From Lachnospiraceae bacterium (GTDB lineage Bacteria; Bacillota; Clostridia; Lachnospirales; Lachnospiraceae): a stretch of 64,000 nucleotides of DNA. The translations under genes were made by a program, and so were the position numbers. Below, piece after piece: positions 8,273 to 17,763 of the stretch (position 1 is its first letter; each line of letters opens with the position of its first letter). The stretch covers positions 166,163-230,162 of the forward strand of contig SVFK01000002.1 in NCBI GenBank assembly GCA_015056915.1, read 5' to 3'. Below the pieces are notes generated by a model, which was not told the origin of the DNA, did no database searches, and saw nothing but the letters and a program-made list of their open reading frames with translations.

Positions 8273-10222
8273 ATGACAGAAAAGAAAATGCAGATTAGAC
8301 CATATCCTCTCGGTGCACACCGCGAGTCAGACTGTGTAAGATTTTCCTTTGTATCTAAGCAGGAACACTGTGGTGTTCTGTTGTATGACAGAGCTACAGG
8401 CAGAAAATTAAAAAAGCTTCCCTTTTTACCGGAAGAAAGAATGGGCAATGTATGCTGTAAATATTTGAAAGACATAGATACGTCGGCTGTTTCCTATCAA
8501 TTTTATCAAGGGGATGAAATCATCCCTGATGAGCATGCCAGAGGATTTGCCGGTAGCTGTCAATACGGTAAGGTACGCGAAGAAAAGAATATGAAGGCGG
8601 TGTTCTTAAATAACGATTTTGATTGGGAAGAGGATCAACAGCCCAGACTGCCTTATGAACAGAGTGTATGCTATTGTATGCATGTGAGAGGCTTTACCAA
8701 GCATCCCTCTTCACAGGTCAAGCATAAAGGCACTTTTTTGGGAATCGTTGAGAAAATCCCTTATTTAAAAGAAAGCGGTATTACCACTATTGAAATCCAG
8801 CCGGCTTATGAATTTTTGGAGCTTCCAAGTGACACGGAGTTAAAAAAGAAACTTGCTTATATTGCAGCAGAAGAAAATAGTAAGCTTTTGGACAGTATGA
8901 GAATATTAAATTATTGGGGCTATAAAAAGGGTTTTTACTATGCGCCTAAGGCAGCTTATGCTGCGGGAGATGATTCTTCTGTTGAGTTTAAGACCTTAGT
9001 GAAAACCTTACACCGCAATCATATGGAAGTTGTCATGCAGTTTTATTTTCCGAAGAATGTCAATCGGGGAGAGATTGCAGAAATACTTCGTTTCTGGGTG
9101 CTGGAGTACCATGTGGATGGCTTTCATTTGTTGGGAGAGGATATTCCTGTTACACTACTTGCCAAGGATGCGGCTTTGGCAGATACAAAGTTATGGTATG
9201 ATTCCTTTGATACAGATAAAATCTATGAAAAGGATGAAAAGCCCTCGTATCGCAACCTGGCAGAATATCGGGATGAGTATCTGTATGCCATGCGCAAATT
9301 CCTGAAGAGTGATGAGGATATGCTGAATAATGTATTGTATCAGATGCGTTATATCCCTGAAAAGCAGGGACGCATTCATTACATGTCCAATTATTATGGG
9401 ATGACACTGATGGATATGGTGTCCTATGATCGGAAACATAATGAAGAAAACGGCGAGGATAACCGTGATGGAAATGATTATAACTGCAGCTGGAATTGCG
9501 GAGAAGAAGGTGCTACCAGAAAGAAAAAAATTGTGGCACTGCGCAGAAAACAGTTGAAAAATGCAATGTGTATGCTTGCATTTTCGCAATCCACTCCATT
9601 GATTTTTATGGGAGATGAATTTGGAAACACACAATTTGGCAATAATAATCCTTATTGCCAAGACAATAAAACCACATGGCTTGATTGGAAGGAGCTTGAC
9701 AAGAATCAGGAGTTGTATCAATTTTGGCAGAGTGTGATAGCGCTGAGGAGAGAACATCCGATTCTTTGTCCGGAAAGGTCACTGCGCATTATGGATTATA
9801 TTGCCTGCGGATATCCGGATTTGTCCTATCATGGACAGAATGCATGGCGTCCTCGTTTGGAAAGCTATAACAGACATATCGGTATTATGTATTGCGGAAA
9901 ATATGCCAAGAAGAATCGGACGGAAGAGGATGATTTCTTCTATGTGGCAATGAATATGCATTGGGAAGCACATGAGCTTGCCCTTCCCAAGCTTCCCAAG
10001 GGGCTAGAATGGCAGATATTATGTTCTACGGAGACACAAACAAACACTCAAGAAGCTGTCAATGCGGAATATGTTCGTCTGATTCCGGCGAGAAGTATTG
10101 TGGTTTTCAAAAGCGAGGAGGAGCCGGATGCCGTAAGCCAGAATCAGAAAAGATCTTCTGACAAAAGGAAGAAAACGGCAGGGGAGCAAACTGTCACCGT
10201 AAATGACAGGACCATTTTTTAG
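8273..10222 (+). CDS. Isoamylase/GlgX-like GH13 protein lacking catalytic residues
   Basis: This 649-residue protein matches glycogen-debranching enzymes of GH13 along its length: an N-terminal CBM48-like part, HVRGFTKHPSS, GIVEKIPYLKE, VSYDRKHNEENGE, NRDGNDYN, SWNCGEEG and GDEFGNTQFGNNNPYCQDN. The catalytic regions are all altered. Region I, normally DVVYNH, is QFYFPK (about residues 255-260). Region II, normally GFRFDLA with the Asp nucleophile, is GFHLLGE (about 283-289). The region III Glu aligns with D310 in KLWYDSF. The region IV His-Asp pair is Y374-Y375. It should therefore be unable to cleave by the retaining mechanism and is best read as a glycan-binding or regulatory pseudoenzyme. 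The frame is intact over 1.9 kb, so it is not a decaying gene. ATG 8273 is chosen for the GAGG just upstream; a TTG at 8240 extends the same frame. Confidence 0.85.
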   Translation: MTEKKMQIRPYPLGAHRESDCVRFSFVSKQEHCGVLLYDRATGRKLKKLPFLPEERMGNVCCKYLKDIDTSAVSYQFYQGDEIIPDEHARGFAGSCQYGKVREEKNMKAVFLNNDFDWEEDQQPRLPYEQSVCYCMHVRGFTKHPSSQVKHKGTFLGIVEKIPYLKESGITTIEIQPAYEFLELPSDTELKKKLAYIAAEENSKLLDSMRILNYWGYKKGFYYAPKAAYAAGDDSSVEFKTLVKTLHRNHMEVVMQFYFPKNVNRGEIAEILRFWVLEYHVDGFHLLGEDIPVTLLAKDAALADTKLWYDSFDTDKIYEKDEKPSYRNLAEYRDEYLYAMRKFLKSDEDMLNNVLYQMRYIPEKQGRIHYMSNYYGMTLMDMVSYDRKHNEENGEDNRDGNDYNCSWNCGEEGATRKKKIVALRRKQLKNAMCMLAFSQSTPLIFMGDEFGNTQFGNNNPYCQDNKTTWLDWKELDKNQELYQFWQSVIALRREHPILCPERSLRIMDYIACGYPDLSYHGQNAWRPRLESYNRHIGIMYCGKYAKKNRTEEDDFFYVAMNMHWEAHELALPKLPKGLEWQILCSTETQTNTQEAVNAEYVRLIPARSIVVFKSEEEPDAVSQNQKRSSDKRKKTAGEQTVTVNDRTIF

Positions 10223-10255
10223 GGCTTTAATTATATTGTAAGGCAGAACAGTAGT

Positions 10256-10798
10256 ATGAATAAAGTATGGCAACATTTTAAAACGATTACCTATCATAAG
10301 TATCTTGTGGCAAAGGGGTGCTTTAAGGTAGGCTTGTATCGTCAGGGACTTTTGCATGATATGTCAAAGTACAGTCCGGTAGAATTCCTGGTAGGTATGA
10401 AATATTATCAGGGCAATAGAAGTCCCAACAATGCAGAACGTGAGGAAAAGGGCTATTCGGCTGCATGGCTTCATCATAAAGGGCGTAATAAGCATCATTA
10501 TGAATATTGGCAGGATTATAGTCTGGCGGTTCCCGGTGCATTGATGCCGGTTCCGATGCCGGATAAATATTTTGCCGAGATGATTATGGATCGTATTGCA
10601 GCCAGCAAGGTGTACAAAGGAAGTGAATATACGGATTCGGCTCCCTTGGAATACTATACTAAGTCTGCAGATAGTAAACCGATGCATCCGGACACGGCAA
10701 GTAAACTGGAATTTGTACTAAAAATGCTGGCCCAGAAGGGTGAAGAGCAGACCTTCCAATATGTGAAAGACACCTTTGTAAAACAGAAAAGCAAATAA
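10256..10798 (+). CDS. DUF5662 family protein
   Basis: This 180-residue cytoplasmic protein is rich in His, Trp and Tyr. It resembles DUF5662 family proteins: an N-terminal HFKTITYHKYLV, then LLHDMSKYSPVEF (an HD-like pair) and HHKGRNKHHYEYW, which looks like a metal-binding helix pair. A conserved MPDKYFAEMIMDRIAASK segment follows. The pattern suggests an HD-domain-like metalloprotein, but no activity is known to me. It begins 33 bases after the GH13-like gene on the same strand and is probably co-transcribed. Confidence is in the family, not in a function. Confidence 0.75.
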   Translation: MNKVWQHFKTITYHKYLVAKGCFKVGLYRQGLLHDMSKYSPVEFLVGMKYYQGNRSPNNAEREEKGYSAAWLHHKGRNKHHYEYWQDYSLAVPGALMPVPMPDKYFAEMIMDRIAASKVYKGSEYTDSAPLEYYTKSADSKPMHPDTASKLEFVLKMLAQKGEEQTFQYVKDTFVKQKSK

Positions 10799-10875
10799 TA
10801 TATAATTATCAGTACTGGCAACAAAAAGACTCTAAGTGAATATGATACAATAAATAGGTAAAAGGAATGAAGCTT

Positions 10876-11163
10876 ATGAATTGTATTTGGATTTTATTGT
10901 TGTTATGTTGCTGTGGAAATAATAGAAATAGCTGCAGTAGTAATGGATGCGGATGTGAAAAATGTTGCAGGAAGCATTGTGACGATTGCTGTGAAAAAGA
11001 AAGCTACAGCAGAGTAAATGCATGTTTTGAGAAGGAACGCAAATATGATGGCTGTGACCAGGAATGTCATACTGATTTTCCCGGATATGGACGTAAAGAC
11101 AGATATGATGATTACGACAGAAGAGACAGAAACTGCGAAACCTGTGGATGTGAAGCGGAATAA
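10876..11163 (+). CDS. Small cysteine-rich protein with hydrophobic N-terminus
   Basis: This 95-residue protein starts MNCIWILLLLCCCGNN, a short hydrophobic stretch ending in three cysteines. It continues with CGCEKCCRKHCDDCCEK and a charged Arg/Asp/Tyr tail ending in CETCGCEAE. Eighteen of 95 residues are Cys. Similar high-cysteine ORFs in Clostridia are sometimes labelled chorion-class or HCB proteins because of composition only. Metal binding or a disulfide-linked surface role is possible but not shown. ATG 10876 is preferred to 10867 because AAAGGA (10861-10866) would sit too close to the earlier start. A bidirectional terminator follows. Confidence 0.7.
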   Translation: MNCIWILLLLCCCGNNRNSCSSNGCGCEKCCRKHCDDCCEKESYSRVNACFEKERKYDGCDQECHTDFPGYGRKDRYDDYDRRDRNCETCGCEAE

Positions 11164-11176
11164 AATGTGCAATAAA

Positions 11177-11208
11177 AAGCCGGAGAGACAAATTTGTCCC
11201 TCCGGCTT
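11177..11208. terminator. Bidirectional terminator between the Cys-rich gene and potD
   Basis: A 16-bp inverted repeat with one mismatch (AAGCCGGAG...CTCCGGCTT) has A-rich sequence on the left and a T-rich right flank. It lies between two convergent genes and can end transcription on both strands. Confidence 0.85.
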
Positions 11209-11225
11209 TGTTCTTACAATTCTTT

Positions 11226-12332
11226 TTAATAAGACATAACTTCCTTCCAAAGACTGTTGTATAGCTCGTCACCCTCTTCACCAAGATAGGAGAAGGTCTC
11301 CAGATTCTTGTACTGGGACAGATCAGGGAAGGCGATATTAGAATTCTTAATCTCCTCATCCTCAATCAGTTCTCTTGCTGCATCATTAGGAGTGGAATAT
11401 GTAATATAGTCAAAATTCATTAATGCGATGTCTGCACGACACATAAAATCAATGAATTTCTCTGCATTAGCAACATTTTGTGCATTCTTGGGAATTACCC
11501 AACCGTCAATCCATACATTAGTACCTTCCTCGGGAATTACATATTCCAGATTCGGATTCTCACGCTGGGTATAAATAGCCTCGCCGGAGTAAATTACGCC
11601 CAAAATTGCTTCGCCGCCAATCATTTTATCACGTACCTGGTCAACAACATATGCCTGTACAATGGGCTTCTGATCAATAAGAGACTGCTTGGCAACCTGA
11701 AGCTGCGCTTCGTCCAAGGTGTTCATGGAGCAACCGTTAAGCTTCAAAGCCACCATAAAAGCATCACGAACGGAATCCTGCATCAAGATATTATCTGCAT
11801 ATTTCTCGTCCCAGAGAATGGACCAACTGGTTACAGGCTCGTCCACCTGGGTTTTGTCATAAAGAATACCTACAGTTCCCCAACAGTAGGGTACGAAGTA
11901 GCTGTTGTTAGGATCAAATTCTGCAGCCTGCTCGTAGTACTGAGCGCCGATATTAGCCTTCGCATTGGGCAAGTTGTCAAAATTCAGCTCCTGCAATAAA
12001 TCATTCTCCATCATCTTGGCAACCATATAATCGGAAGGGCAGATGACATCGTACACAGAAGAACCTACCTGTACTTTGGGGTACATTGTTTCGTTCGTAT
12101 CATATTCATCATAAATCACCTTGATACCGGTTTCTTCCTCGAACATGGTAATGGTCTCGGGATCAATGTATTCTCCCCAATTGTAAACATAGACCTCGCC
12201 ATTATCACCAACTTTAACGGTTGCTTCGTCTCCGTTGTGCGCATCACTTTCGGTGTTCTCGGATGCTCCGCAGCCGGTCAGTGCTGCAACGCTAAGTGCG
12301 CCGCAAAGTAACATTGCAATAATTTTTTTCAT
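11226..12332 (-). CDS. potD: Spermidine/putrescine-binding lipoprotein
   Basis: This 368-residue extracellular solute-binding protein belongs to a polyamine ABC importer. The N-terminus is a lipoprotein signal (MKKIIAMLLCG...) with lipobox LTGC, so C21 would be lipidated and anchor it outside the membrane. Family segments follow: YNWGEYIDPETI, FEEETGIKVIYDEYDTNE, VICPSDYMVAKM, VPYCWGTVGI and GVIYSGEA. Binding to spermidine or putrescine is inferred from the family and the operon. It is the last gene of potABCD (order A-B-C-D, transcribed right to left), 26 bases after potC. Confidence 0.93.
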   Translation of the reverse strand: MKKIIAMLLCGALSVAALTGCGASENTESDAHNGDEATVKVGDNGEVYVYNWGEYIDPETITMFEEETGIKVIYDEYDTNETMYPKVQVGSSVYDVICPSDYMVAKMMENDLLQELNFDNLPNAKANIGAQYYEQAAEFDPNNSYFVPYCWGTVGILYDKTQVDEPVTSWSILWDEKYADNILMQDSVRDAFMVALKLNGCSMNTLDEAQLQVAKQSLIDQKPIVQAYVVDQVRDKMIGGEAILGVIYSGEAIYTQRENPNLEYVIPEEGTNVWIDGWVIPKNAQNVANAEKFIDFMCRADIALMNFDYITYSTPNDAARELIEDEEIKNSNIAFPDLSQYKNLETFSYLGEEGDELYNSLWKEVMSY

Positions 12333-12358
12333 TCTTTTACTCTCCTCTATACAATTAA

Positions 12359-13144
12359 TTATTTCGGCTGTTTTTTCTTGTCAGCCTTAGGTGTGCAATT
12401 CACCAAGATTAATAATATCAGAACTGCAACAAAAATGATAGTAGAAAGTGCATACATTTCCGGTTTTATTCCTTTTTTTACCTCAGTATAGATTTTGGTA
12501 GACAAGGTATCGATACCGGGACCCTTGGTAAAATGGGTAATAATAAAGTCATCCAATGACATGGTAAAGGCCATCAGGAAGCCCGATAATATGCCGGGTA
12601 GGATGTCCGGAAATACCACCTTGAAAAAGGCCTGTAAATGAGAGGCACCCAAATCCAGTGCAGCCTCGTAGGTGCTGGGATTTAACTGCTTCATGCGGGG
12701 CATCACACTTAAAATGACATAAGGAATATTAAAGGTAATATGTGCCAACAATATGGTCATAAAGCCAAACTTTATACCAAGACTGATAAACAGAAGCATT
12801 AGGGAAATACCGGTTACGATTTCTGCATTCAGCATGGGAATGTTGGTAATACTCATAAGAAGAGCGCGGTTTCTCTTTTTCATAGCCTGCATGGAAATAC
12901 ATGCAATCGTTCCTATCAGAGTGGCAATCAGAGCGGAGAGCAGTGCAATACTGAGAGTGTTCCAAAGAGCCTGCAGAATTGCCTCATTTTCAAAAAGACT
13001 CTGATACCATTTGAAGGTAAAGCCACCCCATTTTGCCCTTGTTTTGCTGGCATTGAAGGACAGCACAATCAAGGTGACGATAGGAGCGTACAGAAAAATA
13101 AATATTAAGGCGATGTAAATTTTCTTTGTAACGTTTCTTATCAT
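12359..13144 (-). CDS. potC: Polyamine ABC transporter permease, PotC type
   Basis: This 261-residue inner-membrane permease has six predicted membrane segments. The ABC coupling (EAA) motif appears as YEAALDLGASHLQAFFKVVFPDILPG. It forms the translocation pore with PotB. Its start codon overlaps the potB stop by 4 bases (ATGA), which suggests translational coupling. The N-terminus runs straight into the first membrane helix (IYIALIFIFLYAPIVTLIVLSF), as in other PotC proteins. Length is typical. Confidence 0.93.
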   Translation of the reverse strand: MIRNVTKKIYIALIFIFLYAPIVTLIVLSFNASKTRAKWGGFTFKWYQSLFENEAILQALWNTLSIALLSALIATLIGTIACISMQAMKKRNRALLMSITNIPMLNAEIVTGISLMLLFISLGIKFGFMTILLAHITFNIPYVILSVMPRMKQLNPSTYEAALDLGASHLQAFFKVVFPDILPGILSGFLMAFTMSLDDFIITHFTKGPGIDTLSTKIYTEVKKGIKPEMYALSTIIFVAVLILLILVNCTPKADKKKQPK

Positions 13145-13953
13145 AGGGTGTTCACCTCGCCTTCTTTATCGGTGACGGTACTAATAACCATGTTCAAAAT
13201 GATAAAGAGCATCAGCACGATGGATAAACCACTTCCCAGGTGCCAGTTGCCTGTCTGAGTAAATTCCTGTTCAATAACATTACCAATCAGCAGAATCTTG
13301 CTACCACCCAGAATCTTGGAGATGACGAAGGTGGTAAGAGCAGGTACGAATACCATGGTAATACCGCTGAACATGCCGGGCAGGCTTAAGGGGAAGATGA
13401 TTTTGCAAAAGGTCTGAAAACCGTTAGCACCCAAATCCCTTGCTGCATTGATGACGTTCTTATCGATTTTAACCAGCACATTGTAGAGAGGTAATACCAT
13501 AAAAGGCAGGAAATTGTATACCATACCCAGCACAATGGCTGTAGGAGTGTTGATAATATTTAAGGTAGGCAGATTTAATGCATTTAAGATGCTGTTAATA
13601 ACGCCGGTTTTTTCCAATAAGGTCTGCCACGCAAGAGTACGCAACAGAAAATTCATCCACATGGGCAATACAAAAATCAGTACAATAAAAGAATTCTGAT
13701 TCACATTCAAATTGGCAAGAATCATTGCCAGTGGGTAGGCCAGCAGCAAGCAGATAATAGTACTGATGAAGGAAAGCTTCAGCGCCTCCCACAATGCTTT
13801 GGAATGCTCGGGAGTGGCGATTGCTGCAATATTTTCCAGTGAAAAGGCACCGCTTTTGTCTGTGAGACCATAGTAGAACACCATGCACAACGGAACAATA
13901 ATAAACAGTGTGGACCAGAAAATGAAAGGAGCGGATAATAATTTTCTATTCAT
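13141..13953 (-). CDS. potB: Polyamine ABC transporter permease, PotB type
   Basis: This is the 270-residue partner permease with about six membrane segments and the EAA loop [25 protein letters not shown]. It begins inside the last codons of potA (8-base overlap) and overlaps potC by 4 bases, so the four genes form one tightly coupled unit. The N-terminus ([25 protein letters not shown]) is the usual PotB first helix. The role is uptake of spermidine or putrescine powered by PotA. Confidence 0.93.
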   Translation of the reverse strand: MNRKLLSAPFIFWSTLFIIVPLCMVFYYGLTDKSGAFSLENIAAIATPEHSKALWEALKLSFISTIICLLLAYPLAMILANLNVNQNSFIVLIFVLPMWMNFLLRTLAWQTLLEKTGVINSILNALNLPTLNIINTPTAIVLGMVYNFLPFMVLPLYNVLVKIDKNVINAARDLGANGFQTFCKIIFPLSLPGMFSGITMVFVPALTTFVISKILGGSKILLIGNVIEQEFTQTGNWHLGSGLSIVLMLFIILNMVISTVTDKEGEVNTL

Positions 13954-15019
13954 TTACACCAACGGCCTCCTCGTCCTCGGATTCAGGCTTGTTCATAATC
14001 TGGATATTAAAAGGATCTACCTTGATGCCAACCTTTGTACCGATGGGGCACATTTTGGTAGACTGTACCAGCCACTCAAAGCCATGGGCAGTAACCTCCA
14101 TCTCATAATGAACTCCCTTGAAAATCAAATGCGTAACAGTACCTTGAATGCTGCCTTCCTCCGGAGCAACCAATTCCACATCTTCCGGACGGATAACCAC
14201 GTCAACAGGCTGATTCTCACCAAAACCTTCATCTACACATGCGAAACGAGCACCTAATATTTCAACCAAACGATCCTGAATCATAGTAGCACCAATAATG
14301 TTGCTGTCGCCGATAAAATCTGCAACAAAAGCATTTTCAGGCTCGTTATAAATGCTTTCGGGAGTACCGATCTGCTGGATATAACCCTGATTCATAACGA
14401 CGATGGTATCGGACATGGTCAGAGCTTCTTCCTGGTCGTGTGTGACATAAATGAAAGTGATTCCCAACTCGTTTTTTAAACGAATCAGCTCATACTGCAT
14501 GTCCTGACGAAGCTTAAGGTCAAGCGCGCCAAGAGGCTCGTCTAAAAGCAGGAGCTTAGGTTCATTTACAATAGCTCGGGCAATGGCAATTCGTTGCTGC
14601 TGACCGCCGCTCAAGGAATCGGGCATACGATGCTCAAAGCCGTCAAGATTTACTAACTTCAAGGCGTACTTGATTTTATCGTTAATATATGCCTTACTTT
14701 TGTTTTTTATTTTAAGTCCGAAAGCGATATTTTCCGCAATTGTCATATGCGTAAAAAGAGCATACTTCTGGAATACGGTATTCAGATTACGCTTGTTTGG
14801 GGGAAGATTGGTAATGTCCTGGCCGTCGAAAACAACCTGTCCCTTGTCAGGCTTTTCAAAGCCGCCAAGGATACGCAGAGTGGTGGTTTTGCCGCATCCG
14901 CTGGGACCTAAAAGAGTCAAAAATTCGTTTTCACGGATATAGAGATTTAAATCGTCCAAAACCATCTGACCATCGTATGATTTTGTGATATTTACTAAAT
15001 TCACCAATTCATTTTTCAT
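13946..15019 (-). CDS. potA: Polyamine ABC transporter ATPase
   Basis: This 357-residue ATP-binding subunit energises polyamine import at the inner face of the membrane. Walker A is GPSGCGKTT, the Q-loop is in [13 protein letters not shown], the signature is [15 protein letters not shown] and Walker B is [12 protein letters not shown]; the His switch is in YVTHDQEEA. The C-terminal third is the TOBE-type domain of this subfamily. ATG 15019 is chosen because GGAGGG precedes it and the family starts near there; an upstream in-frame start at 15061 adds 14 unlikely residues. It is the first gene of potABCD behind the promoter at 15082-15110. Confidence 0.95.
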   Translation of the reverse strand: MKNELVNLVNITKSYDGQMVLDDLNLYIRENEFLTLLGPSGCGKTTTLRILGGFEKPDKGQVVFDGQDITNLPPNKRNLNTVFQKYALFTHMTIAENIAFGLKIKNKSKAYINDKIKYALKLVNLDGFEHRMPDSLSGGQQQRIAIARAIVNEPKLLLLDEPLGALDLKLRQDMQYELIRLKNELGITFIYVTHDQEEALTMSDTIVVMNQGYIQQIGTPESIYNEPENAFVADFIGDSNIIGATMIQDRLVEILGARFACVDEGFGENQPVDVVIRPEDVELVAPEEGSIQGTVTHLIFKGVHYEMEVTAHGFEWLVQSTKMCPIGTKVGIKVDPFNIQIMNKPESEDEEAVGVNE

Positions 15020-15081
15020 TGCAATCCCTCCGCTATATTCCATAATTCTTTTGCAATACAAAATAAATACAAATTATGATA

Positions 15082-15110
15082 ATGATATACATAAATTGAG
15101 GGAAAGTCAA
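15082..15110 (-). promoter_or_regulatory. Promoter of the potABCD operon
   Basis: On the minus strand, TTGACT (15110-15105) and TATCAT (15087-15082) are 17 bases apart. The site is about 60 bases upstream of the potA start codon. The rest of the divergent region to the lactonase gene is AT-rich. Confidence 0.65.
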
Positions 15111-15191
15111 CGTAATTTTGAAGAGATTTTTTGTGATTTTATTTAAAGTTGCTCCAAAATGAAAATAGAGGAGATTTTATATCAAAAAATG

Positions 15192-15220
15192 TTCCATAAA
15201 AGATAGTTTTGTGCTATATT
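15192..15220 (+). promoter_or_regulatory. Candidate promoter of the lactonase-family gene
   Basis: TTCCAT (15192-15197) and TATATT (15215-15220) have a 17-base spacer. The -10 is good and the -35 is weak. It lies about 66 bases ahead of the GTG start at 15287. Confidence 0.45.
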
Positions 15221-15286
15221 ATCTTAAGGAAGAAATTACGAAAGATAATAAAATGCTAATAGGACAGACATAAGGAGGAAACAGCT

Positions 15287-16345
15287 GTGGCAGAGGAAAA
15301 ATACGTAGCATATGTATCCACTTATACACGTGGTGATGGTCATGGAATCAGGGTATATGATGTGGATATGGAAGCCGGTCGTTTTATAGAAAAGGATAAG
15401 GTGCAGATTACCAATTCTTCTTATCTGACACTTTCCCACAATGGCAAATATCTGTATTCCATTACTGATTTCGGTGTGGAAGCTTATGCCATTATGGAGG
15501 ATGGCAATCTGGATTTGCTGAATTTTGCACCTATCAACGGAATGAGAGGCTGCTATCTGTCAACTGACTATAAAGATGAGTATCTGTTTGTTGCAGGATA
15601 TCACGACGGAAAGCTTACGGTACTTCGATTAAAGGAGGATGGCTCTATCGGAGAGATTACGGATGAAATATTCCATAAGGGACTAGGAAGTATTGCAGAA
15701 CGTAATTTCAGACCCCATATTAATTGCGCGCGCATGACTCATGACAACAGATATCTGTTGGTGGCAGATCAGGGAATGGATCATGTCAATGTATATGATT
15801 TTGATGCAAAGCGTGGAAAGGTAAAGCTTGTGGACATTATCCGCAGCGAAATGGAATCGGCACCACGCCATGTTAAAATTTCCCAGGATGGAAGATTTAT
15901 CTATATCCTGCATGAATTGAAATGTTATATTGATGTATACACTTATGAAAATAATGATGATGATCCCTGTTTTGAGAAAATACAGAGCATCATGCTGGTG
16001 GAACCCACTAAAGGAACGAATAATTGCGCCAGTGCATTCAGCTTTTCAGCAGATTATAATTATCTGCTCAGCTCGATTGCAGGACAAAATTCCGTTATTG
16101 TTTTCAATGTAGACAAGGAAACCGGCTTGTTGACAAAGAATTTCTGTCTGCCGGTCAGCGGAGAGTATCCTAAGGATGCAGATATTTTCCCCAACAACAA
16201 ATATATTGTGTCTTTGAACCATGAAAGCAATGAAATGACTTTCTTCAGAGCTGATTTTGAAGCGGGCACCATGGTTATGAACGGTCCTGCCATAAGCGTT
16301 GAGGTTCCAAACCGTATTTTGTTCCATAAGCTTTCTACAAATTAG
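15287..16345 (+). CDS. Lactonase-family beta-propeller protein (6-phosphogluconolactonase-like)
   Basis: This 352-residue cytoplasmic protein is built of repeated propeller blades, with NGKYLYS, DNRYLLVADQGMDHVNVYDFD, APRHVKISQDGRFIYILHEL and GEYPKDADIFPNNKYIVSLNHESNEMTFF. These are hallmarks of the YbhE/Pgl lactonase family (seven blades). Members include 6-phosphogluconolactonases and carboxymuconate lactonases, so the exact lactone is not certain. There is no signal peptide. The GTG start is supported by AAGGAGG about 8 bases upstream. It stands alone, divergent from potA and convergent with aroC. Confidence 0.82.
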   Translation: MAEEKYVAYVSTYTRGDGHGIRVYDVDMEAGRFIEKDKVQITNSSYLTLSHNGKYLYSITDFGVEAYAIMEDGNLDLLNFAPINGMRGCYLSTDYKDEYLFVAGYHDGKLTVLRLKEDGSIGEITDEIFHKGLGSIAERNFRPHINCARMTHDNRYLLVADQGMDHVNVYDFDAKRGKVKLVDIIRSEMESAPRHVKISQDGRFIYILHELKCYIDVYTYENNDDDPCFEKIQSIMLVEPTKGTNNCASAFSFSADYNYLLSSIAGQNSVIVFNVDKETGLLTKNFCLPVSGEYPKDADIFPNNKYIVSLNHESNEMTFFRADFEAGTMVMNGPAISVEVPNRILFHKLSTN

Positions 16346-16367
16346 GCAGAGATGATATACATAAAGA

Positions 16368-16410
16368 GCGGGTATTGCAAACATGACTATTTTGCAACAC
16401 CCGCTTTTTT
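16368..16410. terminator. Bidirectional terminator between lactonase gene and aroC
   Basis: GCGGGTATTGCAAA and TTTGCAACACCCGC form a 14-bp stem with one mismatch and a 9-base loop, followed by a T-run (16404-16410). A-rich bases on the left suit the minus-strand direction as well. Confidence 0.85.
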
Positions 16411-16432
16411 ACTATTTATAGTATCCTAACTC

Positions 16433-17533
16433 TTATTTCTTATAAAAATCTATTAGCTTATCTAATTTTGCAGACATGTTTATCATCATGGAATCAAGGA
16501 CGGTAAGGGCGGTCATGCATTCCATTACCACAACTGCACGAGGTACAATGATGGGGTCGTGTCTGCCTTTGATTTGAATGTCAATCTCATCGCCATCCTT
16601 GTTAATGGTCTGCTGAGGAAGGAAAATGGAAGGTGTGGGCTTTACATGAGCACGAATGACAATCGTATCGCCGTCACTGATTCCGCCTAAGATACCGCCG
16701 GCGTGATTGGTGGCTTTGATGACATGATCATGCTGCATGCGGAAGGAATCGTTATTTTCACTACCCAGACAATTGGATACGAGAGTACCGTCGCCGATTT
16801 CAACAGCTTTGACAGCACCAATGGACATCATTGCCTTGGCAAGATTAGCATCCAGTTTTTCAAAAACAGGATCGCCGATACCGGCAGGAATACCTTCAAC
16901 AATACACTCCATACAACCGCCTACGGAATTACAATTTGCCCGTGCTTCTTCCAAAAAAGCAACTGCACGTACATTGGCATCCTCATCGGGCATGGCGGTG
17001 ACAGTAGTGAGCGCAGTTTGCTTGCTGAATTTGGTCATATCGGCTTCAATGGAACCGATGGAACGAGTGTATGCGCAGACATGTACGCCTAACTGTTCCA
17101 GAATCTTGCAGGCAATGGCACCGGCAGCTACACGACCGATGGTTTCTCTTCCGGAGGAACGTCCGCCACCGCGGTAATCCCGGAAACCGTATTTTTCATC
17201 AAAGGTATAATCAGCATGACCGGGACGATAGTAAGTGGCGATTTCGCTGTAGTCCTTGGACAGCTGGGAGGTATTGCGTACCATTAAGGAAATAGGCGTG
17301 CCGGTGGTACGTCCTTCAAAAACACCGGAGAGGATTTCGACCTCGTCCGCTTCCTTACGTGGGGTAGTGATATTGCTTGTACCGGGCTTGCGGCGGTTTA
17401 AGTAGTGCTGGATATCCTCTTCGGACAATTCGAGTCCTGCGGGACAACCATCCACTACAACACCCAATGCCTTTCCGTGAGATTCTCCCCAGGTTGTTAT
17501 TTTAAAAATTGTTCCATATGTTGAACCGGCCAT
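16433..17533 (-). CDS. aroC: Chorismate synthase
   Basis: This 366-residue enzyme makes chorismate from EPSP, the last step of the shikimate pathway, with reduced FMN as cofactor. Signatures are present: TTWGESHG near the N-terminus, YRPGHADYT, the RSSGRETIGRVAAGAIA stretch, and GGISDGD with MQHDHV. The C-terminal RHDPIIVPRAVVV is typical. The start at 17533 (MAGSTYG) matches the family; a longer frame to 17587 adds 18 unlikely residues. The gene is monocistronic, with its own promoter at 17620-17648. The aromatic end-product genes are not in the window. Confidence 0.96.
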   Translation of the reverse strand: MAGSTYGTIFKITTWGESHGKALGVVVDGCPAGLELSEEDIQHYLNRRKPGTSNITTPRKEADEVEILSGVFEGRTTGTPISLMVRNTSQLSKDYSEIATYYRPGHADYTFDEKYGFRDYRGGGRSSGRETIGRVAAGAIACKILEQLGVHVCAYTRSIGSIEADMTKFSKQTALTTVTAMPDEDANVRAVAFLEEARANCNSVGGCMECIVEGIPAGIGDPVFEKLDANLAKAMMSIGAVKAVEIGDGTLVSNCLGSENNDSFRMQHDHVIKATNHAGGILGGISDGDTIVIRAHVKPTPSIFLPQQTINKDGDEIDIQIKGRHDPIIVPRAVVVMECMTALTVLDSMMINMSAKLDKLIDFYKK

Positions 17534-17619
17534 ATCAATCCATACCTTTCTAAGACTGCACAAAAAGCTGCAGTATTTTTCGGTCACAGAGCCATTTGCG
17601 CTGTGTAATAATTATACAA

Positions 17620-17648
17620 ATTATAACGAAAACTTTAAAAGAAGGCAA
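17620..17648 (-). promoter_or_regulatory. Promoter of aroC
   Basis: On the minus strand, TTGCCT (17648-17643) and a perfect TATAAT (17625-17620) are 17 bases apart. It lies about 90 bases upstream of the aroC start codon. Confidence 0.65.
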
Positions 17649-17763
17649 CTTTTTTAAGAAAAATGATGCATTTGTGGAAAAAGTATGATATGCTATTTAA
17701 GTAAAATTATGTTCTTTTTGAAATATTGCATATATTTTGAAAATAGAAAAGGTTATTTCACCA

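Noticed and set aside
8273..10222. Active glycogen debranching enzyme
   Set aside because: Whole-length similarity suggests it, but the nucleophile, acid/base and transition-state residues are all replaced.
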